Assembly: GCF_000247815.1 (NCBI RefSeq)
Contig: NC_021675.1
Coordinates: 61,868,462-61,932,461 of the forward strand
From: Ficedula albicollis
Lineage: Eukaryota > Chordata > Aves > Passeriformes > Muscicapidae
DNA: 64,000 bases
Direction of reading: 5' to 3'
Shown piece by piece: positions 16,805 through 35,384 of the stretch (positions are counted from its first letter, which is position 1; every line of letters begins with the position of its first letter). A program made the translations under genes and the position numbers. The notes below the pieces were generated by a model, which was not told the DNA's origin, made no database searches, and worked only from the letters and a program-made list of their open reading frames with translations.

Positions 16805-17199
16805 ACTTTAAATGTTAGGTGCACATCTAAACTCTCATTTATATCTTTTTGAATGGAACTTCATGTATCTCACTACATAGAAATTACATCGTAAGCAGAG
16901 TTGAGAAACTCAGGATAGTTAAAGGAAGCATTAAGACATCCACCATGAAGTGACATTAATCTGGAATGGGAAGGGAAATGTAGGAACATTGCCTGGATCT
17001 GATTTGAGGCTGACAGCACTAAGCCCTGCGAGGCCGCTGGAGTCTGGGGCGAGCCTCTCTCCGATCGATGGTGGGCGCGGGACACATTGGCAGCGGGCAC
17101 AGACAGACTATTCCAAGATAATGCAGTGGAAAAGAAAAATATAATCGATCCAAATATATTGTTGAACAGTGGAGCCAGCACGCACCTATGAGATTTATC
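16805..17199. other. Intergenic DNA, nothing recognised
   Basis: Short unique stretch between the AAAGG array and the enhancer-like AT-rich block. No coding signal beyond chance short frames. Confidence 0.5.
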
Positions 17200-17720
17200 A
17201 AGCATTGATTTGCATTAATATTTTAGACTCGTGCCTACGAGAAAAGTTATGGGCCATCTTAAACGGGTGAACAATGTACCATTTGCAAAGTAGCCATTTA
17301 ACAAGGTGCTTTCCAGCATATCGATCATTTTCATTTAAAGTGTAATTAATAATGGTTTACTGCAGCTACACTAGGAACTTATTTCAAAAGGGCAGTTCAG
17401 ACTCTTTTGAATGCCGTTTGCTTTGCTAAAAAAAAAAAAAAATCTTTTCACTGATTATTTTATTAGCGTCCAATAAACACAAGTTGTCTTTGTGAGTAAT
17501 CTGGCAAGGTTCTCCTTTGCCTCGCCTCTGGAGTGCCATCTAGCTAAGCTGTTGTAGCAACATTCATTAAATAAATGTCAACAGACAAGGATTTATGCTG
17601 CATAATAATATTACAGCTGTAGTATAACTGGATTTATTTTAAAGCTATTCTGAGGTTGCTTTGATCTATAAAGCAGCAACGTATGTCTCTATATGTCATA
17701 AACAGCCTTGGCAAAAGTAC
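17200..17720. promoter_or_regulatory. Candidate developmental enhancer between SOHo-1 and HMX1
   Basis: AT-rich non-repetitive sequence with a concentration of developmental transcription-factor words: a perfect POU octamer ATTTGCAT (17208-17215), TAATTA (17343-17348), several TAAT and ATTA cores, and a TCF/LEF-type CTTTGATC (17659-17666). No frame longer than about 60 codons crosses it. This composition is typical of conserved non-coding elements near homeobox genes, but no conservation data are available here, so it is an inference only. Confidence 0.3.
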
Positions 17721-18842
17721 TTCGAGCTTTACAGTCCATCAACATTTTTCCTAAAGCTTTCTGTTCGCAGGAGCAGCACAAAGCGTGTGACTCTTGACTT
17801 TATATTTGTTTAATAAAAAATATACACAAGGAAGAAAACTGTGAGGAATTTGCTGTCCTGATTTGAGGGATGGGCTTGGGTGTTTGTGTCTGGGGGATTT
17901 TACCTATTTTGAAATAGTCAATGCACATACCTCAGGGATTGTCATCTGGTGCTAGATGTTTCTCTGCATCCTGCAGAAATTTCTTGCCATCAGATACAGG
18001 GGAAAGTACCATTACAAAAGCTACGAGGTAAAGAAACCTGAGGTATCTATGTTCCTACTTTCAGCACATACTTTTAATAAGCCATTATAAATAATTTCCT
18101 GCATGTACAAAATAAGGCATAAGTAAGCACTATTTCTTAGATGATTTCATGTCTTGCACCTTTTAATATTTTACCATGATCATAAGTTACAAATACAGTG
18201 TATGAAAAAAATCTGTTTATTGATATAATCAGCACATCTTTAAAAAACAAACATACTAATGTCAAAACACATTTTAAAAATCCGATTGATCATTTAGCCC
18301 TGCCAGTTCCTTAACTTCAAGGAAAGAATACTTAGTAGAATCAGAAGTATAATAATCTCATATGTTACTCCAAAGAAAAGGCATGTGGAGAGTGGCAGGC
18401 GTGTTATATTTCTCGTTGGATTACAATCTACTCTGATATGACTGTAGTGAGCCAGGATTTTACTCCAGTGGGTAATACTGGGAGATCTGGGGAGCTGGAT
18501 ATGGCGAGAAAAACGGTCTAGCCGCTGTCTTCCAGGGGCAGCCAGGCTTTGAACGGCATCAAAATCAAGTGCTTGCGCCCTGAGGAAGAAACATGGCCCC
18601 AAGTCACCTCCTCTGGCACGAAAAGGCTGAAGCCCAGCCCAGCCGCTTTCCCCGAGGCCGGCGAGTCCCGTCCGGGGCACCGCCATCCCCGGCTTCGCCT
18701 CTTCCCGGTCCTTCTACACCGCTCGGGGACCAGGCTCCAAAAGTTTTCATCTCAAATTCGGGTGTTTGACGGATATGCCAAAAAAAACGGCTGACGAATA
18801 TGTCTGGAGATTTCAGGGGGGGACCAGCAGCAGTTGGGAAGG

Positions 18843-18895
<53 letters not shown>

Positions 18896-20723
18896 AGAGA
18901 GAGAGGAAAAGAGAAATAAAAAAACTTCAAAAGACAATAGCTTCCAGAAACGAGGCTTATGGCAAAACCAGTAGCCGGGCAATTTAATACTTTTCTCAGG
19001 AACCTATAAATATATACAGATACGTATGTGTACCTATATATGCAATTCTCGAGTGGTTTTGAGGCTTGCAACGTCCTGACTTCAACTGAGCAGGCTAGTG
19101 CTCAGAGCCGTATTTCAGGCTAAAGCAAAGGGAAAAAATTGGAAAAAAAACCAAGAGGAAAAAAAAAAAAAAAAACCAAAACAGGAAAACCCCCCCCCCC
19201 AGTAGGAAAAAAAAAAAAAAAGAAAGAAAGAAAAAAAAAAAAAGGAAAATTGAAAAAGGAGAAGAAATCCCAAAATTGCGTCGAGGTTATAATCCACCCC
19301 TGACCCCTCTTGTCGGGTTTTGTATCAAAGCTGAAGCTCCACCACATCTCGCTGATCGATTTCGTAACCAAAAAAAGTAAGATTGCTCCAATTACAATGA
19401 AAAGCGTAGGAAAGAGTAAGAATTAGATCGCCCTTCCTTCACAGGAGACAGGTCCGCATGCACATTCCCCAACAGATCCAGGACCTGGCCTTCCCTGCAG
19501 GGACACCGAGTGCTCCGAGCTGGTTGGTTCAATTGCAGCTGATTACGCCCTAGAATGTACGATCAAAGCTTGACTTTCCACCAGGGCCGAGTTTTATAAG
19601 GTCATTTCCCCCTTAATATTAGGAAAAAGAAATTAAAACTTTTAGAAATAATGATAGTCCAGAAATTCATTTTAGGAGTGGGTAGGAAGGGGGGGGGAAA
19701 CAAAACAGTTATTAAAGAAAAACAATAAATTGGCATGCATAATACTTCATATAATATCATGTTACAGGTTCGCTTGCATAACCAGCCATACAGCTCCCCA
19801 GTCTGTTCCCATCTGATTATTTTTCTTTCCTTCCTTTTTAATTGCCAGTGAATTATTAATCGATTACACAAACCGATCCCGTAAGAGACGGACAAGTCGA
19901 GGTGCGCTTTCCTCAACCTCTTCAGGAGACAAAAAAAAAAAGTGGCAAATCCACTTGTAAAATACAGTATGTAGAATTACATATATATGTGTATATATAA
20001 ACCCGTGTATTTTAGCCGATAATTTGCCAGGGAAATAAAACGAAAACAAAGAAACCAAATCCTCAGAGGTCGGATTTCAGCAGGGCGAATTCTTTCCAAC
20101 AATTTGCCTTCAAGTTGTTTCAAATCAAAACTTCTGCATCCAGAAGGACCAGGGGGCACCAACACATGCTTGGGTATCGGTAGTATGGAAATGAGAGTAA
20201 CGATGGGAGGGGGATATGTACGGATTAAGTGGCTAAAACAAAGGGCCCTGGATAAGCTGCTGGAGGCCGGGATCAGCAGGGTCCCCCGCTCTGCACGGAA
20301 AGCTGCTGGGGCGGCGGGCAAACGCGAAGGTTTCCCCGGTAGGAGCGCTGGCCCGGGGCACCGGAGGCGCCGGGGAAGGTCTCTCGGTCGCGGCAGGGCC
20401 CCGAGGCTCGGCCGCCCGTGGGGCGGGGGCGGCGCGGCCGGGAAGCGCCGGCTGCTCCCTACATTCGTGTCTCGCTCGGCAGCTCCGCGGGTTGCAGGAG
20501 GAAGGGGCTGGGGAGTCTGTTCCCCCCGGAAAACGCCGGTCTGTGTCACCCCGGGGCCGAGGCGGCGCTGAGGGGTTTGCCGCTGCCACGGGGCTGGGTT
20601 TTCTTTGGATGCGCGGCAGTGGGAGCCCCGCCAACCTGATCCCGGTGCATGGCTGGGGTCTTTCGAGTCCTTTCGGCTCCCTCCGGCTGCCGCACGTCGC
20701 TCCGAGTTAACCCCAAGAGTTAG
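17721..20723. other. Intergenic DNA with A-rich tracts, no gene recognised
   Basis: Contains a run of 51 A (18843-18893), a mixed A-tract and C11 block at about 19140-19250, and a CpG-rich stretch from about 20230 to 20700 that begins the HMX1 island. Open frames are shadows of GC-rich or homopolymer sequence. Confidence 0.6.
18843..18893. repeat. A51 homopolymer
   Basis: 51 A on the plus strand followed by GA-rich sequence. Preceding sequence is unique and no retroelement body or target-site duplication is recognised. Confidence 0.95.
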
Positions 20724-20729
20724 TTTATT
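20724..20729 (-). terminator. Candidate poly(A) signal for HMX1
   Basis: AATAAA on the minus strand about 150 bp past the HMX1 stop codon, giving a short 3' UTR. A T/A-rich stretch follows on the minus strand. No better hexamer was noted between it and the stop. Confidence 0.45.
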
Positions 20730-20774
20730 GCACGTTAAAAAAAAAAAATCAAAAAGTCAAAAAGCAGAAAATCA

Positions 20775-24484
<3,710 letters not shown>

Positions 24485-24499
24485 CCCAGCGGGCAGCCC

Positions 24500-24565
24500 C
24501 GGCGGCCAATCGGCGCCGCGGACATCGCGCTTATATTAATATCATTAATATCATTAATAATAATC
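24500..24565 (-). promoter_or_regulatory. Possible HMX1 promoter-proximal elements
   Basis: A CCAAT word in NF-Y-like context (GGCGGCCAATCGG, 24501-24513), a minus-strand TATAAG (24535-24530) and a short ATTAATATC direct repeat with four to five ATTA/TAAT homeodomain cores (about 24531-24560) are packed within 65 bp, just upstream of the C run on the coding strand. CCAAT downstream of TATA is an unusual order, so the assignment is tentative. Confidence 0.25.
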
Positions 24566-25598
<1,033 letters not shown>

Positions 25599-25701
25599 AG
25601 CCGGGAACCCAGCCGGCCTCCCCGCCACGGAGCGGTCTCAGCCCTTTCCTGGAGTGGCAGTGGGGACCTTTGAGGTCAGGGCCTATTTTTGAAAGAACAC
25701 A

Positions 25702-25702
<1 letters not shown>

Positions 25703-25748
<46 letters not shown>
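25703..25748. repeat. A46 homopolymer
   Basis: 46 A on the plus strand after CACAC, followed by CCAAAG and a second A-rich stretch. No element body recognised upstream. Confidence 0.95.
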
Positions 25749-25750
<2 letters not shown>

Positions 25751-26669
25751 AAAGAAAAAAAAGAGGAATAATTCCACTTCCAACGGCTCCAGAAAGATGA
25801 AGAGAGCCGGAGCTCTAAAATGGGCTCTGGAAAAGTGGAAATACAAGGCAGCACATTCGGCTTTCTCTCTTACGTGGGCAGAGACCGTGGGCAGTCTAGT
25901 GAATTGTAAACTGAGTGACAGAGCATTTGTCACTTGTTGCACAGAAGTGGCGTTAACAAATATGACTTTCATACTCTGCACATTTTGCTTGCTCCTGTAT
26001 AGGAAATATGAGTTTGGCCGACAGTTCTTATGCATTCATAAACGATCAGCTCTACTTGACTGCCAGACTCAGAAAATACATGTGTGTTTTCCGGAATAAA
26101 GGGAAAAACATGGCCCCTGATTGCTTCTATACATCGCATATACAATCTGTTTATCTATAAAAGACATGCTTGTGTCCCATACCCATATTTTATAAAGAGC
26201 CCCTGCAGTGTGATCATGCAACTTATGTAATATTTTCCGTTGTCCATATTTAAATATTTTAATAAAATCACCACGGTTAAATTTGCTCCTGCTCCCCCCG
26301 CCTCCCCCATATTTCTTTAGTTTAGCGTATAACTATTTGGTGTGCAATATGCTGAAATGTGCTTGAGAAAATCATATATACTCAGATGTACTGCTTTTCT
26401 GAAACACAAAATCAGGATGAGCATAATTCTATACCTGCAAATACAACACTTGTACATGCATGCCCATGTTTGTTGGGGATTTTTTAAGCTCGTAGATGTG
26501 TTTACACACTTTTTGCATTGCTATAGTGACATTATTGCCATTTCAGGCGTTCTATACTTAGTGCTTAATTTGATTATGAGAATAAAAAAAGGCGTGTGTC
26601 TCTTGTAGCTATCCATCAGAAAAAGCACCCAATGACGGTATTTTCTAAATTTAACGTTAGAAAGACATC
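25749..26669. other. AT-rich intergenic DNA, no gene recognised
   Basis: Unique sequence with AATAAA hexamers near 26261 and 26580 on the plus strand. Either could be chance or the end of an unseen transcript. No coding exon recognised. Confidence 0.45.
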
Positions 26670-27600
26670 CTTGGCCGCTGCCCTTAGGCCTTTTGGAGCC
26701 ACCTGCCCGTTGGGGTCCCCTTGTGCCGAGGGCTTTGCCATCCCCACGGGCTGCCCGCACCGGGCAGGGGCCGCAGCTCCCGGGCCGCCGCCCCGCGGCT
26801 CAGCGTGGCCACGGCGAAGCGAAGCTTCTCCTTCCCCCATTGCCTTCTCTTCCACGGCCATCTCTTTGCGGCACGGTAAATCTTCATTTTTGCAGGCGGG
26901 AGAATGGGGATACTTTCCCTGGGCAGGTCCTGATGCCTCCCGTGGGTCAGGAAGGAGAAAAAAACTATGTTTTCTACGGAGTTGACTTTGAGACCGGGTT
27001 TAGACTAGAGGTGATGTGGTCTCTGATTGTTGGCCATCCTTGGCTCTGTTTCCTTCCCAGGTACGTTTTTCTCCGAGATGTCCAGTCCGGCGCTGCTCCG
27101 CGAGGTGCGGAACGGCTGCGGGCTGTGGCCCCGGCCCCGGTGCCAGTCCTGGCTTCCAGTCCGTGCCCACCGCTGGCCCGGGATGCCCGCCGGCCGCACG
27201 GCGTGGGATGCCCGCGGGACATCCCCCGTCACCACCTCCGACGGCTCCCGAGCCTCTCTCAACCTTTGCTCGACAGCGGCTGACAGCAGTGGGGATTTGG
27301 GGCCGGGCTCCGCGGGAATCAGCAGACGGAGGGCTGTATTTGGGGCCGAAAACGCGTGTGTGAGTGTGACAAGAGCGCCCAGGGAGTCGCGGTGTTGCGG
27401 GCCGGGGCCGCTCCCGGGCACGGAGCGGAGCGGAGCTGCTTCCTGCAATGTGAATGCAATTATCCCCCGGTGTTTGATGTCCCCCCTCGCTCTCCCTTCA
27501 CTGCCTCGATGTGTCGTAAAATAGAAGCGAAATGAAAGGCAGGCTTTATCGCTCGCACCCCTAACCTCTGCTCCTCTTTGCTTTAAAGGGCCACGATTTT
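26670..27600. other. CpG-rich block, no gene recognised
   Basis: GC-rich DNA with many CpG and CCGG words. The longest frames (165 and 196 codons, plus strand) have no recognisable domain. May be part of the broad CpG-island territory around HMX1, or an unannotated transcript start. Confidence 0.45.
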
Positions 27601-29143
27601 TGGAGGCCGGATCTTTGCGGGGGACTGCTGACCCTCAGCGCTGCGGACAGAGGTGGCTTTGGGCAGGGGCATCGCGGCATCATGCTCCCTTCTCCGGTCA
27701 AAAAAAGCGTTGCTGGACAGATCGCTCAATTCTTGACACCTTCCTAAGAGATCAGACGGCATCGCTGGGGGTAAGGGAATACTTGGCCAATATCTGCGTC
27801 TGGTTTATATATAATATATGTAATATATTAGACATATTTATAATTTATAACTATACACATAAACCTGCACATATATACGTGTGTGTGTGTGTGTGCGTGT
27901 GTGTGCGTGTGCGCTTAAAAATACTGTTTCAGCCATATTCTTCTGCTCAGATGTTTAGGTATAAAAGTAAAACGAAGGCTATATTAGCATCTTCAGTCGT
28001 GAGCCACCAAAACACAAAACCAGTTCCTAGAAAACAGTGTTGCTTTTTCGTGCCCAAAACTCCTTCAGAGGAGCAGAGGCTATGGGATGGTTGGGATATC
28101 TACTTAGAAGCAATAATAAAACAAGAAAACTTTCCCTCCCGGGCATCTCTCGTCCCTGCACAGTTTGCCAGGTCCCTGCTGCGGCTCTGCTGTTCCCAAA
28201 AAGCGGCGGGTGCGGAGCAGGATCCAGGGGTGGTGGGTTATGCCCCGCTGAGGCTCGCAGGGACAAGCAGAGGGGACTTTTCAGGGGGGTGTCCCTGCCG
28301 GTCCCTACGCCTGGATGGAGGTCCCATGTGCATCTCATGGGGATAACCTTTTTTGGGTGGCCTCTGCCGCAGGGAACAGGAAAAGGACCAAGGGCACAGC
28401 AGTGGGAAAGTTCTTCTTGCAGGTAGAAAACCCTAAAGCCTCTCAAATGTGAGTTAAATAACGCTTGAGTGTAGCAACACTTTGAGGATTCCTTCCTGAA
28501 TTTGCAGTAAATTTTAACGGGTCCCTGAAGATGGGGAAACAGAGCAGATTATTTTTCTTTCCAGTGTACTATCTCTATAAACCCAGCCCAGCTGAATTCT
28601 CCACCATCAGTGATACTGGAAGAGAACTTTTCCCCTTTCAAGGACGCTGCACAACCCATGCTGCGTCCCATGAATGTGTTCATTATTCACAGATAGTCAC
28701 TAAGTGCTTTGGATGGAAACTTCCAGCCTGTGGCATGTCCTGACTGTCCGCGATGCCTATTTATTGCTCGTTAGAGATGCCATACAACTCGCAGCATGAA
28801 TAGCAGCGCTTAAGAGCTGGCTTCTTGCTAAGTGAGGGCCATTTTAACCCGTGATAAATTATCGAACTGGAGAATGTCCTTGCGCACCTGAATATATCAA
28901 CTAAGAAAAGAGTTAGAGAATGATTTTGGGGAACATCTATTCCAGGGCCCTTATAGAAATAGTTAATTATTCGACTGGAGATGGGAAGAGAGGGAGAAAA
29001 TAAACCATCAGCAAATTATATGAGATCTTAAAATAAAAGAGTAGTCCCTGCAGAAAATGAGATAACAATTATAATACAATCCAGTTTTAAAGAGGCTTTT
29101 CTAGAAAGGTCTTTGGCATGGATTTCCTTATACAATTTTAACT

Positions 29144-29145
<2 letters not shown>
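27601..29145. other. Intergenic DNA with a short GT microsatellite
   Basis: A (GT)n run lies at about 27880-27912. A 248-codon plus frame (27600-28346) crosses this microsatellite and has no recognisable domain, so I treat it as chance. Confidence 0.5.

Positions 29146-29210
<65 letters not shown>
29146..29210. repeat. T65 homopolymer
   Basis: 65 T on the plus strand between AACTTC and CCCTTT. No retroelement body recognised on the minus strand next to it. Confidence 0.95.
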
Positions 29211-29425
29211 CCCTTTTTTATGTACAGTGAGAAAATGCATGGTTTTATTGGTACTGGTTAGGGTCAGCCACAGGAGAATTATGGAGGTCATGTGAAATAG
29301 GTGCCAATAAAGCTTTTATTATTGTTATACAGACAAAAGAGCATTATGGAAAGAGATCCTTACCAGACCTAACCATGGATATTTTGTTCTGTTAACAATC
29401 ACGTTGGAAAATACAGAGACACTGT

Positions 29426-29900
<475 letters not shown>

Positions 29901-32900
29901 GCCCTGACTTTTCAAAACTTTTCAGAACATTAACCTACTATCAAGTAAGATTTTTGGAATTATTTTCCCCCAGAAAATTAAGACTTCCTGAAATGAAACA
30001 CTGCACACAGCTCATTATTTTACCAAAATCAAAAGAGCTAGGGAACTAAAAAAAATATTTTGTACTGTCACAAGAGAATATAACTCTCAATTTTGAAATA
30101 ACATTTAATATTTGATTTTTGTGTAATGCAACATAAGAAAAAAATCAAATTATTTTTTAATAACAAGGTAGTCTTTAGTTTGTATGTATCCATTGTTTGA
30201 ATCTGAAAATTTTCTGCCAAAAGTTGAAGCTGAGGATTCTAAAGCAAAAATTAAAATGCTGTTCCTTTTCCTTTATCCAGTCTTGAATTATTTCAGCAGA
30301 GCACTAAACTTTGTCAAGGACTGTAATGAACGTCCACATGTGTTGATAGATTGGATTCTCAGATCAAACTTCAAACACTGTCGGAGCTTAGTGAATTTTG
30401 TAAAAATTCATACCTTCTTAAATCTGATTGACTCAGGAGTTTTAGATTAATTCCAGGACAGAAGCAGTTTCAATCAAAGAAAGTATTAAGAACTTACAGT
30501 ACAAAACATCCTTTGTACTTCTACAGTTGTGTAAAAGGAAAATTGAAGCATGGATCAAAGTTAGCCCCCAAATATTATTAACACCGGAGTAAAAATCATA
30601 CTAACTTTTCTACTTTGATAGTAAAATATTTCAAACCATGTATATACTATGGGGATGTCCTAATGTTCAAGAAAACTTATGAAAATTACTTGAAACTTTA
30701 TAATATTTAAATAATCATGTATATTTATGATTTATATTAATAAGATGCAAGTGTGCTCTGCATAGGTAAAAAACAGAAAACATCTCCTTTCCACTGACTT
30801 TTGAGTGGTTCATCATATAGGATAACTATTCAACCTCTAAAACTGCCATTAGATCAAGTAAAGTGTTTTCCCTTGTCATGTGAAAATTATGCTTCTCTAA
30901 ATCATATCTGAGTAAAGCATACATCTTGCCTCTCCAAACAAAAACTCTTTCACCAATGATATACATGCAAATGTGAAGCCATAAGTTTTAGAGAAAGTTC
31001 AGAAATAATCTTTATCGAAATCCATGAGTAGTTAGAGTTTATGTGAGTCATTAAAATCTGGGGATGAATGTAATTTTCAAATGCTTCTGTAATAGATTAT
31101 AAATGGTTTTGCAATGCTCCAGCATGTGTGGAGATACATATCTGGAGATATATTCAGTTACATACATATGAATATATTTATTATGGTATACAAAAATTAC
31201 ATTTTCATACAGCATAAAAATAGTGTTGAAATGCTTTCAGAAAGGATTGAACCTAGTCAAAATTAATATTGTAATGAAGTCAGATCCTAATGTAAATCCA
31301 TGGAAACCCCAAATGCATTCACTTTCTTGTTCTGAATTATTTTGTTATCAATTCTGATTAGTCCTAGAAAACCCTGAAGCAGTAGGAAGGCTGGGTCAAG
31401 CACGGAGTGAACTCAGTGGTAAAGCTCTGTTTGTGCTATCTTCCCCAGGATCTCAGTGGGGCTCGGCAGGAAACCCAACCATATCAGCTCCTTCTCACAG
31501 GATTCCCCTTGGACTTCCCAAGCTCCTGGAGTTGTGTTAGGATGGCTCGAGCCAGTTCCCACAGCAATTCATTATGAAACCTGAGCACCTCAGCTCACAT
31601 TCTGCCCTTGCCAGGACATGAGAAGTCAACCCAGAAATTTACACAAGCCTCTGGCTATGAATAATAAAATCTACACTGCAGTTAACTGAAATTGGAGCAA
31701 TAAGTGGCCTTGCTGCAGGAAAATTTCCATATTAGGCTTTGTAAATGCATGTCTTGCCCAGAGGAAGCTAAAGTTCTATTTAAATGAAGACAGTACTGGA
31801 GAAGTGGGTGAGGAGAGCTGGAGGTGCAGCTTAGTTGTCTGCCATACTAAGTGGGAAGAGGTGCCAATGTCCCTTTTATGTCCTTCCCTCATGCAAAATC
31901 CTCCTCCCACATCTGCTGGAGGGGACTAATCAAACTAAGTGGAAACTTCTATGTTTAACCATGTCATCCTGTGTTCCTGGTAAATATAGAGCATATCTAG
32001 CCAATATTTTCCACATGCTTAGGGGAGACCATCACACAGGAAAAGTCAGGTGGATCTCTTTGCATGGTCCTTTCCATCTGTCTCTCTTGGGGAAGATTTC
32101 TTGGTGCCCCATGACAACACACACCGTGGTGCAGAGGCATGAAGGGCAGCTCTGCAGAGGAGATGCAGTCAGCTGAATTTCCCGAGGGGAGGGACTCAGC
32201 TGGAGGTGGGACTGCTCTCTTTAGCCAGCACACTGTGGTGGTGTGGTCTCTCCACTCCAGGTCACAGATGGCTTGGTCTTGCCTTGTCCTGCTCCAGTGC
32301 TCCATATGCCTCGGCTTTCCTGTCTGAGTGTGCATGGGCAGGTTAAAAAGGATCATGGCACAGGCATGGGCATGTGTTTGTTCACAGTCTTCACTGTAAA
32401 CTTACTCCCTGCAGGTTTTTGGCATATCAGTCCCCTTTCAGTCTGAGTCAGGGCATTTAGAGGATGATAAAGCACATAGACTGCTCATGGTGGGTATCAG
32501 ACCACCCTGTTTTGGCAGGCAAGAACCAAGCCATATCACACCCCCTGCACTTAGGACTAGAGGATGGAGCCAGCAGGGGTCCAACCTGCAGCTCCCAAAC
32601 CCCTGTAGTGCATCTGGCAAGGGACCACAGTTTCCTTAGTGGGAAGAAGGGGTGCCTTTTCATCACCAGTTGTGTGCAGTTGTGGTAGTTTGTGTTGGGG
32701 ATAAGTACTTTGCAGAGGGGAGTACTTCTTGCCTACATTGCCTCCTCTCCTCTGCCAGCATCCTTGCAAAAGTCTGGCAAACACCAGCAGTATTTATAGC
32801 TGTATCTCTATCTGATGAGCCACTCTAAAAGTAGGTTAACTCAAAACATACTGCTTTGCTGCTTGGAAATACAGATGTGGAGGGGTATCTGGTTCTAATA

Positions 32901-35258
32901 TACAGATCACCTTATGGTGTGGCAGGTTTCAGTTTCCACAATAGAGAGTGCATTTGTGCTAGGAGTGATTTAAGCCATTTGGGACCTTCAAAAGCAGAAA
33001 CCCTTCATGAACCTTATTGGAAATGACTACACTTGGTGAAAAAAAAGGAAGAGAAACTAGTGGGGTGATCCAAGATCACACACATCTAAAGAGTGGAAAT
33101 GAAACCTTTTCAAATGTTGCTTTCTCACAGAAAATGCTTAAGATAAGTGTTTGAGAAGTATCTCCATTCCTTTGTTGAGCTATGAATTCCTGTTAATGTT
33201 AATGGAACTATCATTTCATTGCAAAAAGCCACCAGATTTAGTAAAGAACAGTCAGTTTATTAAATATTAGCACTATCAACCATCATATTTTCTACTGCAT
33301 TTTCCATTTTGCATTTCCCCTTTTGCCAAGGGAGGTAATGAGGAGGACAACAAAGCAGGTTTTTCCTTTCAGACACACCTGGTGGATTTGAGCTCTGATA
33401 TTTCTCTTTCCCTCAATACACGGAAATCCCTTAGGAAGAGCAAAATATCAACATAAAGATCGTCTGTACAGATTGGAAAGAAGGATTTTGCCCTTGGGTC
33501 CAAAAGCTGGAATGTTTTCTGCAGATCACAGACTCCATAAAACATATGTACTTAATAAATAAGCAAACAAGCTTGTGCTTAAGTGAGGCTTCCACACAGT
33601 AAAGGAGAACAACATTTGACAAGTTGGGGTTGAAGGGTTGACATTTACATCCCTTGTATCCCAGAGCCACTTTTTTCAAATATCCACTTTTCAGGTTCAC
33701 AGCAATCATGCTTTTGAGGGGCACAAGAGGAACTTTTCAGAAGCTTATACCAGGCGGTCTGAAACGGTGCTTCCTCACAGCTCTGAATGACCCGAGCAGA
33801 AAACGTGTGGAGTAAGTCTGCCTTGTCAGAGGGGGAACCAGATGAGCTGAGGAGTCTTTCCCTCATTCCCATCCACCTTCTCACTGCCTGCACAGGTCAG
33901 CAGGGAAAAGAGCAGAGGGGAAGCAGCTGGGGTGATGCCAGCACTTGGGGCTTTTGGCAGCCCTCTGCAGCAGGAGCTCGGGGTCTTGTTGCATCCATCT
34001 TCTGTGGAGCTGTCAGCAGGTAAAACGCTCTGCTGTGTTTCTCAGAGCTGCTGAAACACGATGTGCTCTGTCTCCACCTTTGGCAGAGCTCTGCTGACCC
34101 TGCCTTGCTCCTTGCTTAGGCTGGGGCAGATTCAATCCCCTTGGCAGCCCCAGTGGGTCACCCAGGCTTGGTCAGGCCCGAGGAGCTGTCCTCTTACATT
34201 TAGCAAGAGGGAAAAAACCCCACCAGCTGCTTGCAATTGCTAAGACACTAAGCACAGATTTTGGTTCCACAGCTGAACAGTGACAGCCATGATAGTCAGA
34301 CTGGATGAGATCCTATGAGTCCCTTTTGGCTGTCAGGCCAAAGCCTGAACACCTCCAGGTGTCCACACCAGGGCTCCACAGGGTTCCCTGGGATGGAGGA
34401 TGTGTGTGTTAAACGAGGTGGCTCTCCACAGCAGCAAGCACATCACTGCAGTGCCCCTGGTCCCCACTGGGGCAGGAGCCAGGCAGAAGTCAGATGCCAA
34501 GTCTGATGGATTATCTTGACTTTTACTGTGCAGAAAGGCAAGAGGCACACCTGTAGAGGGTCATCTATTTCCCCTCTCTGTGCATCCCTGCTTGGCAGGG
34601 GTGATGGCTCCTGCAAGTGCTGCCAAAATCGCTGTACAGGGCATTGGCACTAAACCAAACACCTAGCTTCCAGTTCTTTGATGCAGGTTGAAAAGAAGCC
34701 CACCTTTACTTCTCAATTTTCTGAATGTTTTAAAATTGTTTGGCCAGAATAACCCTTTCCCCTTCCTCCATTTGTGCCTTTTAGTGTGAAGAACAGCAGA
34801 AGCAGACCAAGGACCTGACTCATCACTCCATCTTTAGCTTATCCTTAAAAATGTATGCACATAGCCTCAAAACTATGTCACAAAGCTGCATGGCAGCCAT
34901 TCCCTTGCATAAAAGGCAAGTTTTGTGTGATTTTGACCAAATTATTACATGGTAGAGTGAAGTCAAAGTAAAGTTCAGTTGAGGATAAAAAACACAGTTA
35001 GATTTAAAAACATAGTTTATATTAAATTTGTTTAGATTAAATTTGTTTAGATTTTTATCCACAGGGATAGAAACAATTGATTCATCTGGAACTCTTCATT
35101 TCAACCATAATTTAAATTTTTTTATTAAGTGCAACAACTATACTATTCTGAGTTAACTACATTTGGTTATGTGTTCAATTCAGAAAAACTAAATGGTGTG
35201 GCAATGAAATATTTCCTTGGACTTTTTTTGTGCTGATCCAGGAAGTCTTGTGGGCACC
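29901..35258. other. AT-rich intergenic DNA, no gene recognised
   Basis: No frame longer than about 120 codons and no recognisable exon on either strand. Composition is typical of gene-poor vertebrate DNA. Confidence 0.65.
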
Positions 35259-35384
35259 TACCTCTGAGACCAACACAGAATTAAAAAGAAACTATGATTC
35301 AGAGTCAAAAAAAGCAAGCATTACCTCTGAGACCAACACAGAATTAAAAAGAAGCTATGATTCAGAGTCAAAAAGAGCAAGCAC
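35259..35384 (+). repeat. Two-copy 63-bp tandem duplication
   Basis: A 63-bp unit (35259-35321 and 35322-35384) with few mismatches, in a 65-codon open frame that would read SETNTELKR-NYDSESKKAS twice. The unit is a multiple of three and the frame stays open through both copies, but no start context, exon border or homology supports coding. Confidence 0.8.

Noticed and set aside
15214..16852. 512-534-codon Lys/Gly/Glu/Arg and Phe/Leu/Ser frames, and their counterparts at 41347-42699
   Set aside because: Direct translation of pentanucleotide arrays; any frame of a stop-free pentamer is open.
19140..19250. C11 run at 19190-19200 as a tenth member of the C-run set
   Set aside because: Flanks share only a partial AGGAAAA word, and 11 C is within the range of natural homopolymers.
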